DNA from: JBEGQX01 sp041180805
Lineage (GTDB): Bacteria > Planctomycetota > Planctomycetia > Gemmatales > Gemmataceae
Reading direction: 5' to 3'
NCBI GenBank assembly: GCA_041180805.1
Contig: JBEGQX010000213.1
Span: 1 to 8,023 of the forward strand
DNA: 8,023 nt
Positions 1-7,777 of the stretch are shown one piece after another. The notes beneath the pieces are model-generated. The model saw only the letters and a list, made by a program, of their open reading frames with translations. It had not been told where the DNA came from and ran no database searches. Both the position numbers and the translations under genes were made by a program. The first letter of the stretch is position 1. Each line of letters begins with the position of its first letter.

Positions 1-3000
1 TATTGAGAACTTTTCCAAGGCTGTTTTTTCTGGCGTGCTCACACTTGCGTAATCAAACCTTCCTCGAAGATCAGTGTAACCATCCTTGTGAAATTTCACG
101 TTTCCGTTGGCGTCCCGGGAATAAACCTTCACATAAGTTTTCGCCAGGGGTTTGCCTTCTTTCCTGGCGGTGACCTTAAGTTGGCCATAATTTTCCATCC
201 ACTGCACATCCATGGCATTGGAATAGTAGGCAAGTGATTTTGCCTTTCCCTTGGACACAATTTCCACAAGCAGATTCTTCTTGGAAAGCATTTCGGGGAT
301 TTCAACCTCGATTTTCCCATTCATCTGGGGAAGTTTTACCTCAACCACATGGTTTGGCACAATCCATGAGAACTGCTTGCCAGACTGTTGAACAAATGGA
401 TTTCGACTAAACAACAATTCCACATCCATGAGGTAATATTGGACCTTTGCGTTCGAAAGGTTTTGCCAGTTCAGTTGAAGTTTGTTGCCAACAATTACAA
501 AATCCAACGCTGGTTCATTGGCAGCCAATTGAGATTGTTTCTGATCCCGATCATCCTGATCCGACGCCTTGGACTTTTGACCCATGGATTCATTTACCTG
601 GGAGATGATTTCCCTGAAGGCGATTGCCCATCGGTCCACAGGATAATTTTCATATCCCAGGGCTATACGCTTTGCCTCGGCAGGATTCTCGAGAGTCATT
701 TCAAGGTAAGCCTTGAAATAATCGTGTTGGATTTTTGACCCGATTTTTTGAACATCCACCTTTTTGAAACTGGCAATAGCCTCTTCAAAGCGATCTTGCA
801 GTAACAAGTAATATGTCAAATCCATCAAATTTTCATGGGTTAATTCTGCCTTATAGGAAAGCTGCCTAAGAAAACGATGATACTGCTCATGAAACCGATT
901 GTTGACAATTTGCCTTCGGCTGCCCAAAGAATGGATTCGGGCATTTACAAGCGGTTTGTATTCCAGATGTTCGTAAGAATGCCTTTCGACAGGGTTGAAA
1001 TTCAAAATCTTACTTTGAATTCCACCACCGCACTCAGCAATCAGATTTGGATTATGCTGCAAGTACTGGTCAATAACCGAGGTGTCCGCATGTTGTATGG
1101 AATACGACCACAGCACCGGATGAAACACTTTCCTGGAATTCAACAAGGATATTACCTTGGTAAAAAAGGCCTTATCCTTCATTCGCCAGGCAATCTTTTC
1201 CAGATTAAGTGACTGGATATTCTCCCGATCAAGGAATTTCAAGACCTCATCCTCGCTGCCATTCTGGGATACATATTCCCACGAAGTGGTATCCACCTTG
1301 GTGGGTGCTTCCACCACATCAAAGACAAAAGGCTTGGCGCTGGTTACATGTTTTTCGTTCTTTGCCACCAAAGCCGGGTAATGGGGGTATTTGCCAGCAG
1401 CGGGGAAATAAAAGAGGTAATCCAAAGTCTGCGTACGATAAGGTTCCAGGTCCAGCGCAACAGATTTTGTAAATTGGGCACCAGCAAGCGGGATTGCCCC
1501 AACCGGTATTTGCAATAGCACAGTCAGTTTTTGCCTGCTGGAAGTTGGATTGGTAACCACAACCTGGCAACCATAGACTGTTTGCCGAACAAATTCACCG
1601 TTGATGAACTTATCCAGCTTTTCTCCCTGAACCTCAAGATACCTTTCACCCTGCTTGTAAAAATCCTGGCTGATTAAAATATTGATGGGATTCGGTAATG
1701 CCTGTGAATTTTGAACTTCCTCATGGAATATGATTACCGGCGAACCCTGTTTCAATTTCATCGTATTGTTGTCATGCTTGATTTCGGGCTTTGAAGCCTC
1801 AAAAGGTAAATCAAGCACCGAAAGCGCAAGCATCATTTCGGTAAAGTTACCGGAAGCTTCGGGAAAATGTTTGCTTAGGAAAGGCTTTTTACCCTCGTGC
1901 TGGGCATAATCCGACCAGAACCTGTTAAACTTTACCAATTCCTGATTTTGATTTTGAATCGGAAGATTAAAGTAATTATTTTCAGCCCACTCCATGGTAG
2001 TGTCGACCTTGCGAAACAACTGTTCAACCAGAAGCTTTTCTCTTTCCTTGAAATACAAAGCTTCATCCATGTTTTTTTGAAGATCCTTACCATCTTGCCC
2101 CTTGGTGGCACCTTCCCGTCTGCGATATTCATCCCTTTTGCCGGTTTCTTTCATTTCACCTTTTGCATCCGCTGCGGCCCTGTCGCCTGCTGCATTCTTT
2201 TTATTTCCTGGCCCTGCAGCACCCAAACCACCTAAATTTCCTCCACCAGCCAACCCTGGAAGGGCACCTGAAGTGGGAACTGGCATTCCGTTTGCGTCTC
2301 GTTCCAATCCTCTGCCAAGATTGGTAGCTTTTCGTAACTCTGCCTGTTTTTCTTTTAGAAGTCCCTGCTGGGCTTGCAACATTCCAAATTTGTCACCCCC
2401 GGACAAATCTTCCAAGATAATGGAAGAATCAAAAAACCAGTTCATTTTTTCAGTATTGGTTGGCGTCAAATCCAACAGGTCGGAAAAATATCTTCTCAAG
2501 CGACTTTTTTCACCTTCGATTCGTTCCGAAAGAAGGGTTTTTTCAGCGACATTCAGAGTTCCGTAACGCCAGCCTTCCCTCAGCCCTTCGAGAGGAAGGT
2601 CTAGCAACCATAAGTCCATGAATGTCTTGTCTTTCTTGTTCGATAGAAATGGCTTAACAACTTCCTTGAAAAAATCCGGATCTTTCTTGAAGATAAAAAA
2701 CGAAAGCTCATGGCAGGCTTTTTCCGAGTAATATTTCCTTTTTTCCTCCGGCTTGAAATTTTTCCATTGGGTTACAAAGCCAAACTGCCCCAGGAACGGA
2801 TCTTTGGAAAGGGCCATGTAAAGGGCAAACACTTTGCCCAGGGAATCATAAACTTCCATTCTTGCAGAACCAAGATCTCGCAAAACGAATTCCTGATTAG
2901 GTTCCAAAATGGTGATTTGCTTTTGCTGGGAAAACTTCTTGGAAGGGTCCAAACCGTTCGCAAAGCGCAAATCCACAATTTTCGCGGGCTGCTCGGCTAA

Positions 3001-6000
3001 ATAGACGGATCGCGAGGTAGTGGAAACTGGGTCTACCAGCACAGCATGAATCATCGCATGGGGCCCAAGTTTTTCCCTTGGAATGCGAATGATTCCATTC
3101 TCATCGGGGACCAGATTTGTAAGCACAGCGGAGGAATCCGCCAGAAAATCAAGATTTGCAAATGCGGAATCCTGTGGCGCCGGAGGTGCTGAAGCCTTTG
3201 CCTGCGGTGGTGCCGCAGGTTTGGACATTTCCTCCTTGGCTCTTTTATCAAATGCTTCGCCACCAACCGCAAGCTGTTCACCGGTTTCTGTGGAACGAAC
3301 CGCCCACGGGTTCAACAACAGGGAGGGCTTGGCAAGCATATTACCCGCAAAAACCTTTTGCCCTTTTCGATCCAGAACATATCGATATTCATCCCCAATG
3401 TTTCGACCCACCACATAGACAGTATTGTTAAAACCCGGAATTACGCCATCCAACTCCGCATCACGCACTTCGGAAAGTTTGCCGTACGATGAAAAAGCAG
3501 GTTGGTATCTATTGGCAAAAAGATGCACTCTTGTGAATGCCGTGGGATTTTTCACATGAATCGTGAATTCTGTGTCAGAGACTTTCAAATCGCGAATATG
3601 CGATGTTTTCAAATTTTCAGCACGCATCCATCGGGTTTTTCCAAGAATAAAACCATCCGCGTTTTCCCCAAGAATCACCCGAATTCGAATTTTTTCGCCA
3701 GTCTTTTTTATGACAAGGTCATAATCCCCGGGGGATAGTCCCTGTATGACCAGCATTCCATCCATAATGGAAACATTGCTCAGGCGATCTGCAACAACTA
3801 CATTTCCTCGCAATTCCAGCAATGCATAATCTTCTGGCAGAACCTTTAGACCTGTACCGAGGTGGGGTAACTGAACCGGTTCTCCATGGCGGGAATGAAT
3901 CAACTGGCGATAAGTATGCCGATCACCTTCGAGGGTCCATGTGTGACTTGTGCCCTCGGCACCACGCACCGTAACCGCGCTAATTTGATCCAATAACCCC
4001 AGCTTAATCCTACCCAAGGCATCGGTTTTCAGGGAAACCTGCACAGGGGTTTTAAACTCACGATGTTTGAGGGAAATCTGCACAGGCCTTTCCGCACGCT
4101 GCTCACCAGTTCTGCCAAAAACTTCCAAAACGTAATCATTTCCAAACCGCGCCAGATGCATATCTTCCAGCCGATCAGTCCTCTCAATCTGATTCAGGTT
4201 GAAAGTTTCGGATGCTCGCAAATCCACACTCTTTGACTGGCTAAGATTCTTCACCTTTGCAGAAAGCGTAAACTGAATGCTGGCCAACCTGTTGGGAACC
4301 CGAAACTCATGAGTTGCCTCGCGGTCTTCGAACAGCTTGAAATTCGGCACTTCCATGACTGTGGAAATACCGGAAAGATCCGTGGATTGAATGCGAAGCT
4401 TGATATCCTCCAGCGTTTTCACAGAAACAGGCTTACCGTTTAATCGCAAACTGGCACGAACCAGTAAATTTGTCAGTCGCTGGGAAATAAGACTTTCCCT
4501 ATCGACAAAAAATGCAGCTTTAAGTTGATAGGTTTCAGCGGGAATATCGATGTGATCCAGGGATGCAAACCCTTGGTGCAATAACAACACAGGTTTTCTT
4601 TCAGGATTGTTACTAAAAGGCAAAATAATATCACCGTTTTTATCGGCTGAATATTCCGCCTCACCAAGCAATAAACGAGCGTCGGTTATTTTTTTTCCAT
4701 CATCACCGATCACCCCGACAACCAATCCACTGGGCGAGACCGTTGTAATCGCACGCAATTTACCTTTATGTACCAACGCCCTGCTACTTTTGCCGGAACC
4801 AATCAAATCCACCACATAAACACCAGGCTTTTGCATTTCAGGGAATTCCAGCTTGCGCGAGATTCTTTTAAATGGTCCCTCATCCAAATTTATGGTTCGC
4901 TGATAATTTGGAACCAAACCATCCAGATTGATGTCCGTATCCACACCCCGGCCATTCGCCTTGAAGAAATTAGTCACATTAAGGTCATAAACATTCACCA
5001 GCAAAGAAGGCACATTTTTCAAATATACGTTCAGGGAAACAGGTTCATTCGCCTTGAATTCAGGCGGGTTGGTGTATGAAAAATCAATATCAATGCGCTC
5101 GCGCAACTGCTTGTATAAGTCAACCGGCAACTGAGAGGCCCACTGTTCGACATTTCCCTGCCCCAACTCAATCTTGGTCTGGGCAAATAAATGCCTCAGG
5201 TAAACATCATTTACAAAAGGTTCAAATTCCGCTGGAGAATTCATGCCTTCGAAGAACTTTGATAAAAATGATTTAACCAGCAGTTCATCCGTGCCAATTG
5301 GCCCGAGAAGGGTCCCTTGCGAATAATCTGCCCCTAGCTGAGCAGGGTATAAACGCGAGGATTCCGCATTTAACAACCGGGCCGCCATGTAATGCTGCTG
5401 GCGTGGAAGTTGCAAGTATTCCAAAAATCTGGCCCGATCATAATTGTTACGCGATCTTTCCAGGGCAAGCCGGTGATAAAGCACATGAGCCTTCAAGGAA
5501 TTCTGGCTTGGTGGCAGAGTTCGGGTAAAATCCCAAAGCTTTTCCAGATAAGCAAGCGCCAGGCTGGAATCATGCCGCCAATTGGAATCTGCATCTGGTT
5601 GCAATCGAATCAGCCAGGCATTCACAAACGCCTTGTTATTCAAAAGATCCGGCTTACTCTGTTGCAATTCCCTCAATTGGGCAATTGTTAATGCCTGATG
5701 AATTGGGAAGGCACCAAAGCCGGTTGGATTGGTGGGATTGTTCATATCCTCCAGAATCAAAGAAACAAGACCAGGTACATCGGGACGCTTAAGCCTTTGA
5801 AGAAGAATTCGCCTGTGCGCTGGGGAAAGGTTTTCCCTGGCCAGCCATTCCAAGGCTTCGTCCTCAAAATTTTCCAAGTTTTGCCAGCGGGACAAAGAAT
5901 CGGCCAGAAGTCTGTTGCGAGATATCAGGCTGGCATCCAACTGCGTGGGTAAATTGGGTTTTGCCCCAAGGATGGTTCTTTGATGATGGAAAGAGAGATT

Positions 6001-6330
6001 CAGCTTTTGTTGCAAAAAACGAAGGGTCGATTGTGGATCACGGTCATAAGAGAGAATGGACTTGCGAAGTTCAATCTCTTGAATTCTGGGAGTGTTGTTG
6101 TTTCTTTCCTTCCATGGTTTCAGAAAGGAATCAACCTTTTCAAACTCACCCCGGTTTAAATGATACAGGCAATGGTAGTAATAATAATCCTCGGTTCCGG
6201 GAATAAGTTGCGCAAGCACTTTGGCCCTGTCAGTGGCTATGGCAAAATCTTCCAGAAATGTGACTTCATTTGCAGAAATCGTTGTGCAGAAAAAAAATAT
6301 AATGGCCATTGAAGTTGCAAGATTACGCAT
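1..6330 (-). CDS. Giant secreted protein with macroglobulin-like domains, C-terminus cut by window edge
   Basis: I translated this frame from the ATG at 6330 to base 1: 2110 codons with no stop. Residues 1-20 form a signal peptide (hydrophobic run AIIFFF, probable cleavage after ISA-20), so the protein is exported; no other membrane segment is evident. Residues about 21-405 are mostly helical and repeat-like, including the motif PGTEDYYYYHCL. From about 411 beta-rich segments resemble the MG domains of alpha-2-macroglobulins: one ends with PGVYVVDL near 502-509 and another starts near 523 (VVGVIGDDGKKI). Low-complexity linkers lie at about 1035-1062 and 1355-1420. Residues 1592-1664 are again beta-rich. 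A TPR-like pair follows at about 1823-1877 (LLLQDRFEEAIASF), then a C-terminal beta domain from about 1941. Only five cysteines were seen (15, 54, 1206, 1588, 1767), none in CxEQ, so a thioester is absent from the visible part. The start is supported by an AAGGGG-like ribosome site. It is last in the apparent operon. The gene is certain; the MG assignment is moderate and the function unknown. Confidence 0.93.
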   Translation of the reverse strand, partial: MRNLATSMAIIFFFCTTISANEVTFLEDFAIATDRAKVLAQLIPGTEDYYYYHCLYHLNRGEFEKVDSFLKPWKERNNNTPRIQEIELRKSILSYDRDPQSTLRFLQQKLNLSFHHQRTILGAKPNLPTQLDASLISRNRLLADSLSRWQNLENFEDEALEWLARENLSPAHRRILLQRLKRPDVPGLVSLILEDMNNPTNPTGFGAFPIHQALTIAQLRELQQSKPDLLNNKAFVNAWLIRLQPDADSNWRHDSSLALAYLEKLWDFTRTLPPSQNSLKAHVLYHRLALERSRNNYDRARFLEYLQLPRQQHYMAARLLNAESSRLYPAQLGADYSQGTLLGPIGTDELLVKSFLSKFFEGMNSPAEFEPFVNDVYLRHLFAQTKIELGQGNVEQWASQLPVDLYKQLRERIDIDFSYTNPPEFKANEPVSLNVYLKNVPSLLVNVYDLNVTNFFKANGRGVDTDINLDGLVPNYQRTINLDEGPFKRISRKLEFPEMQKPGVYVVDLIGSGKSSRALVHKGKLRAITTVSPSGLVVGVIGDDGKKITDARLLLGEAEYSADKNGDIILPFSNNPERKPVLLLHQGFASLDHIDIPAETYQLKAAFFVDRESLISQRLTNLLVRASLRLNGKPVSVKTLEDIKLRIQSTDLSGISTVMEVPNFKLFEDREATHEFRVPNRLASIQFTLSAKVKNLSQSKSVDLRASETFNLNQIERTDRLEDMHLARFGNDYVLEVFGRTGEQRAERPVQISLKHREFKTPVQVSLKTDALGRIKLGLLDQISAVTVRGAEGTSHTWTLEGDRHTYRQLIHSRHGEPVQLPHLGTGLKVLPEDYALLELRGNVVVADRLSNVSIMDGMLVIQGLSPGDYDLVIKKTGEKIRIRVILGENADGFILGKTRWMRAENLKTSHIRDLKVSDTEFTIHVKNPTAFTRVHLFANRYQPAFSSYGKLSEVRDAELDGVIPGFNNTVYVVGRNIGDEYRYVLDRKGQKVFAGNMLAKPSLLLNPWAVRSTETGEQLAVGGEAFDKRAKEEMSKPAAPPQAKASAPPAPQDSAFANLDFLADSSAVLTNLVPDENGIIRIPREKLGPHAMIHAVLVDPVSTTSRSVYLAEQPAKIVDLRFANGLDPSKKFSQQKQITILEPNQEFVLRDLGSARMEVYDSLGKVFALYMALSKDPFLGQFGFVTQWKNFKPEEKRKYYSEKACHELSFFIFKKDPDFFKEVVKPFLSNKKDKTFMDLWLLDLPLEGLREGWRYGTLNVAEKTLLSERIEGEKSRLRRYFSDLLDLTPTNTEKMNWFFDSSIILEDLSGGDKFGMLQAQQGLLKEKQAELRKATNLGRGLERDANGMPVPTSGALPGLAGGGNLGGLGAAGPGNKKNAAGDRAAADAKGEMKETGKRDEYRRREGATKGQDGKDLQKNMDEALYFKEREKLLVEQLFRKVDTTMEWAENNYFNLPIQNQNQELVKFNRFWSDYAQHEGKKPFLSKHFPEASGNFTEMMLALSVLDLPFEASKPEIKHDNNTMKLKQGSPVIIFHEEVQNSQALPNPINILISQDFYKQGERYLEVQGEKLDKFINGEFVRQTVYGCQVVVTNPTSSRQKLTVLLQIPVGAIPLAGAQFTKSVALDLEPYRTQTLDYLFYFPAAGKYPHYPALVAKNEKHVTSAKPFVFDVVEAPTKVDTTSWEYVSQNGSEDEVLKFLDRENIQSLNLEKIAWRMKDKAFFTKVISLLNSRKVFHPVLWSYSIQHADTSVIDQYLQHNPNLIAECGGGIQSKILNFNPVERHSYEHLEYKPLVNARIHSLGSRRQIVNNRFHEQYHRFLRQLSYKAELTHENLMDLTYYLLLQDRFEEAIASFKKVDVQKIGSKIQHDYFKAYLEMTLENPAEAKRIALGYENYPVDRWAIAFREIISQVNESMGQKSKASDQDDRDQKQSQLAANEPALDFVIVGNKLQLNWQNLSNAKVQYYLMDVELLFSRNPFVQQSGKQFSWIVPNHVVEVKLPQMNGKIEVEIPEMLSKKNLLVEIVSKGKAKSLAYYSNAMDVQWMENYGQLKVTARKEGKPLAKTYVKVYSRDANGNVKFHKDGYTDLRGRFDYASVSTPEKTALEKFSI
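2070..2270 (-). other. Low-complexity Gly/Ala-rich then charged linker in the giant protein
   Basis: Residues about 1355-1420 begin with a Gly/Ala/Pro/Leu-rich stretch (GALPGLAGGGNLGGLGAAG). A strongly charged Lys/Asp/Glu/Arg segment follows, and it ends at DGKDLQKNMD. The composition indicates a disordered hinge between the central and C-terminal parts. The DNA here is more GC-rich than its surroundings, but the frame stays open on both sides, so it is a real part of the protein. Confidence 0.75.
3145..3228 (-). other. Pro/Ala-rich linker in the giant protein
   Basis: Residues about 1035-1062 (MSKPAAPPQAKASAPPAPQ and on to about DFLAD) are rich in proline and alanine, typical of an extended flexible spacer. 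It separates the first block of beta domains from a further beta module starting near 1065 (VLTNLVPDENGIIRI). Confidence 0.7.
4031..4089 (-). repeat. Short in-frame direct repeat inside the giant gene
   Basis: Two 20-base copies, 4031-4050 and 4070-4089, match at 17 positions and are exactly 39 bases apart. They encode PVQISLK and PVQVSLK, 13 residues apart, near residues 748-767. The in-frame period and conservative changes suggest two adjacent similar beta strands within one domain, either a small old duplication or convergence. Confidence 0.5.
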
Positions 6331-6336
6331 TTTCCA

Positions 6337-6342
6337 CCCCTT
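6337..6342 (-). promoter_or_regulatory. Ribosome binding site of the giant gene
   Basis: AAGGGG on the minus strand lies six bases before the ATG at 6330. It favours that start over the in-frame ATG at 6309, which would remove the first seven residues, including the only basic residue of the signal peptide. Confidence 0.5.
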
Positions 6343-6346
6343 GGAT

Positions 6347-6364
6347 TTTATCTTCCAAGATAAA
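6347..6364. repeat. Perfect palindrome just upstream of the giant gene's ribosome site
   Basis: TTTATCTT and AAGATAAA form a perfect eight-base inverted repeat with a two-base centre, 16 bases before the giant gene's ATG and inside the 79-base gap after the lipoprotein gene. A two-base loop is too tight for a full hairpin, though a shorter stem could form in RNA. Its symmetry suits a dimeric DNA-binding protein, or an RNA structure near the ribosome site that tunes translation. No T tract follows, so it is not a typical terminator. Confidence 0.4.
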
Positions 6365-6409
6365 GACGAATTAAAACCCCGAAAGATCATGATAAAATTG
6401 TTAAATTTA

Positions 6410-6826
6410 TTATTTTCCGGGTTGTGTTTTTTTAGATGAAAGCTCTATGTCAAACTTCTGAAGTCCGCCCTCAAATCGAACTGCAAGACTTTTGGAGTAA
6501 TTCTGGTTTTCCAGGGGTATTAAACCTTGGCTTGCATTCGCTGAACCAGTATTTACCTCAAGCCCTGGAGGAGGCGGGGGTACAGCAACAATTTTCAGTT
6601 GCATATCACCCAATGGAGGATTTTCCAAAAAGTACTCTCCCTGGAAATTAATAAATCCCGAGCACTCTATTTCACCCACCCTGCCAAAAATTGTCCCGCC
6701 TGTAAGAACCTTACCATCCACAGTAATTTTTCCGGAAAGATTACCACTGGTGTTTTCACGCTTTGATTCACACCCAGACGAAATGAGAAAAAAGCAAACA
6801 AGCAGCAATTGTGCGGATTTTTGCAT
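6410..6826 (-). CDS. Small putative lipoprotein, carboxypeptidase-regulatory-like (transthyretin-type) fold
   Basis: The gene encodes 138 residues. The N-terminus MQKSAQLLLVCFFLISSGC is a lipoprotein-type signal with the acylated cysteine at 19. Serine at -3 instead of Leu/Ile/Val makes the lipobox weak, but a hydrophobic core followed by SGC is usual in planctomycete lipoproteins. The mature part has the pattern GKITVDGKVLTGGTI (32-46), a Gly/Tyr strand pair near 57-66, a proline run at 83-87, and the ending IPLENQNYSKSLAVRFEGG then FDIEL (103-129). This matches the small planctomycete proteins annotated as carboxypeptidase regulatory-like domain proteins: one seven-stranded beta sandwich with no catalytic residues, presumably a binding or structural module at the cell envelope. 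It starts 21 bases after the DUF1559 stop, with AAGG seven bases before its ATG, and ends 79 bases before the giant gene. Such lipoproteins often lie beside DUF1559 genes, which supports the call. The ligand is unknown. Confidence 0.88.
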   Translation of the reverse strand: MQKSAQLLLVCFFLISSGCESKRENTSGNLSGKITVDGKVLTGGTIFGRVGEIECSGFINFQGEYFLENPPLGDMQLKIVAVPPPPPGLEVNTGSANASQGLIPLENQNYSKSLAVRFEGGLQKFDIELSSKKTQPGK

Positions 6827-6833
6827 GTACGAG

Positions 6834-6837
6834 CCTT
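6834..6837 (-). promoter_or_regulatory. Ribosome binding site of the lipoprotein gene
   Basis: AAGG on the minus strand lies seven bases before the ATG at 6826, inside the 21-base gap after the DUF1559 stop. The spacing is normal and supports this start, and the tight gap supports co-transcription with the DUF1559 gene. Confidence 0.55.
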
Positions 6838-6847
6838 GTAATTTAAA

Positions 6848-7777
6848 TCAAAAATCAGGAGGCAGCACTAAACCATCATTGGGAACAACTGCAAGCCAAA
6901 AAGTTAAAACCTGTGTTGTGGGAGTAACTGCCCGAATACTTCCATCCATCATGGCAACCTGAATTGCCGCTTCATGACCCGAATTCACTGCCCATCTTAC
7001 TGCCGAGCCAACTCTTGGCTTGAATTGAAAACTCTGATTACTGAACCACCAATTCGACGTATTAAAATAGGATGGATATGTGTTCTGATAAATTCCAAAG
7101 CACGGAAAATTATAGTATTCACTACCACTAGGTCCCTTCATGTACGCCATATCGCGATTATTGGAAACTTCTGTGTCAACCATCCTCTCGGAAAAACCTA
7201 TGGTATTGGAAGTTCCATCCGGTATGTTTGCGATCGTGTAGTTATTGGAAGCGGGATCAGAAACGGTAAACCAACCAAGCTTGGAGAAAAGAAAGCCATT
7301 TCCACTGTAGGAAGTTCCACCCCAACCACTTTTGGCTTTACCTTCCATGGCAGAATAATCTGAAGGGCAAAGAAAAGGCTGCTTGATCACCGTAGCATTG
7401 AAAGAGGTCGGCCCAGCCCCCGTGGCACTGGGAGCAGCCATATTTGCGGGGGTGGCATATTGCTTGTAAAGGGCTTCTTGTTCCACATAGGGCATTAAGG
7501 CAACCATAACACTGCCGTTAGAACCATTTGCTACCTGGTGGGTTATTGTGGGAAGCTTGCCATTATAAGTGCCAGCAAAATTATGAGCAGCCAAAGAAAG
7601 CTGCTTTATGTTATTAGCACAGGTAGATCTAGCGGCAGCCTCACGGACTTTTTGAACCGCTGGCAACAGTAATCCGATCAGAATTGCAATAATTGCTATC
7701 ACAACCAGTAACTCAATCAGGGTGAATCCAATACGTAAATTGAAATCCCAACTTTGAAAACTACGTTTTTTTGTCAT
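6848..7777 (-). CDS. DUF1559 protein with prepilin-type N-terminal methylation domain
   Basis: The gene encodes 309 residues. A basic leader (MTKKRSFQSWDFNLRIG) is followed by FTLIELLVVIAIIAILIGLL. This is a type IV prepilin site with cleavage between G17 and F18 and the conserved glutamate at mature position 5 (E22). The hydrophobic helix spans about 18-39, followed by QKVREAAAR (42-50). The body carries the family motifs FLCPSD (135-140), DGTSNTI (187-193) and a C-terminal H-X9-DG motif (H268, D278, G279), and it ends in GLVLPPDF. Length is normal for the family, so the gene looks intact. These proteins are thought to be pseudopilin-like surface or periplasmic proteins, present in dozens to hundreds of copies per planctomycete genome; their exact role is not established. 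It is first in the apparent three-gene operon. No clear Shine-Dalgarno sequence precedes the ATG, but the leader length before the prepilin site fits this start and no better in-frame start is seen. Confidence 0.97.
   Translation of the reverse strand: MTKKRSFQSWDFNLRIGFTLIELLVVIAIIAILIGLLLPAVQKVREAAARSTCANNIKQLSLAAHNFAGTYNGKLPTITHQVANGSNGSVMVALMPYVEQEALYKQYATPANMAAPSATGAGPTSFNATVIKQPFLCPSDYSAMEGKAKSGWGGTSYSGNGFLFSKLGWFTVSDPASNNYTIANIPDGTSNTIGFSERMVDTEVSNNRDMAYMKGPSGSEYYNFPCFGIYQNTYPSYFNTSNWWFSNQSFQFKPRVGSAVRWAVNSGHEAAIQVAMMDGSIRAVTPTTQVLTFWLAVVPNDGLVLPPDF

Noticed and set aside
388..1212. Plus-strand frames of 116 and 111 codons (388-738 and 877-1212)
   Set aside because: Both are antisense to the TPR-like and C-terminal parts of the giant gene and have no recognisable motifs or ribosome sites.
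2102..2566. Open frame of 154 codons on the plus strand
   Set aside because: It lies antisense to the giant gene, over the low-complexity linker and its flank, where GC-rich codons deplete stops. The translation is Ser/Pro/Phe-rich without domain features, and the minus frame is continuous with recognisable protein on both sides.
129..3281. Short minus-strand frames such as 129-320, 1319-1570, 1932-2132, 2772-2978 and 3051-3281
   Set aside because: They are shifted frames of the giant gene with unnatural composition; the true frame has its codon starts at positions divisible by three and stays open throughout.
6331..6409. Rho-independent terminator after the lipoprotein gene
   Set aside because: The only symmetric element, 6347-6364, has a two-base loop, an AT-rich stem and no T tract, and it sits next to the next gene's ribosome site.
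6974..7363. Plus-strand frame of 129 codons
   Set aside because: It is antisense to the DUF1559 gene, whose motifs (FLCPSD, DGTSNTI, H-X9-DG) are clear in the minus frame.
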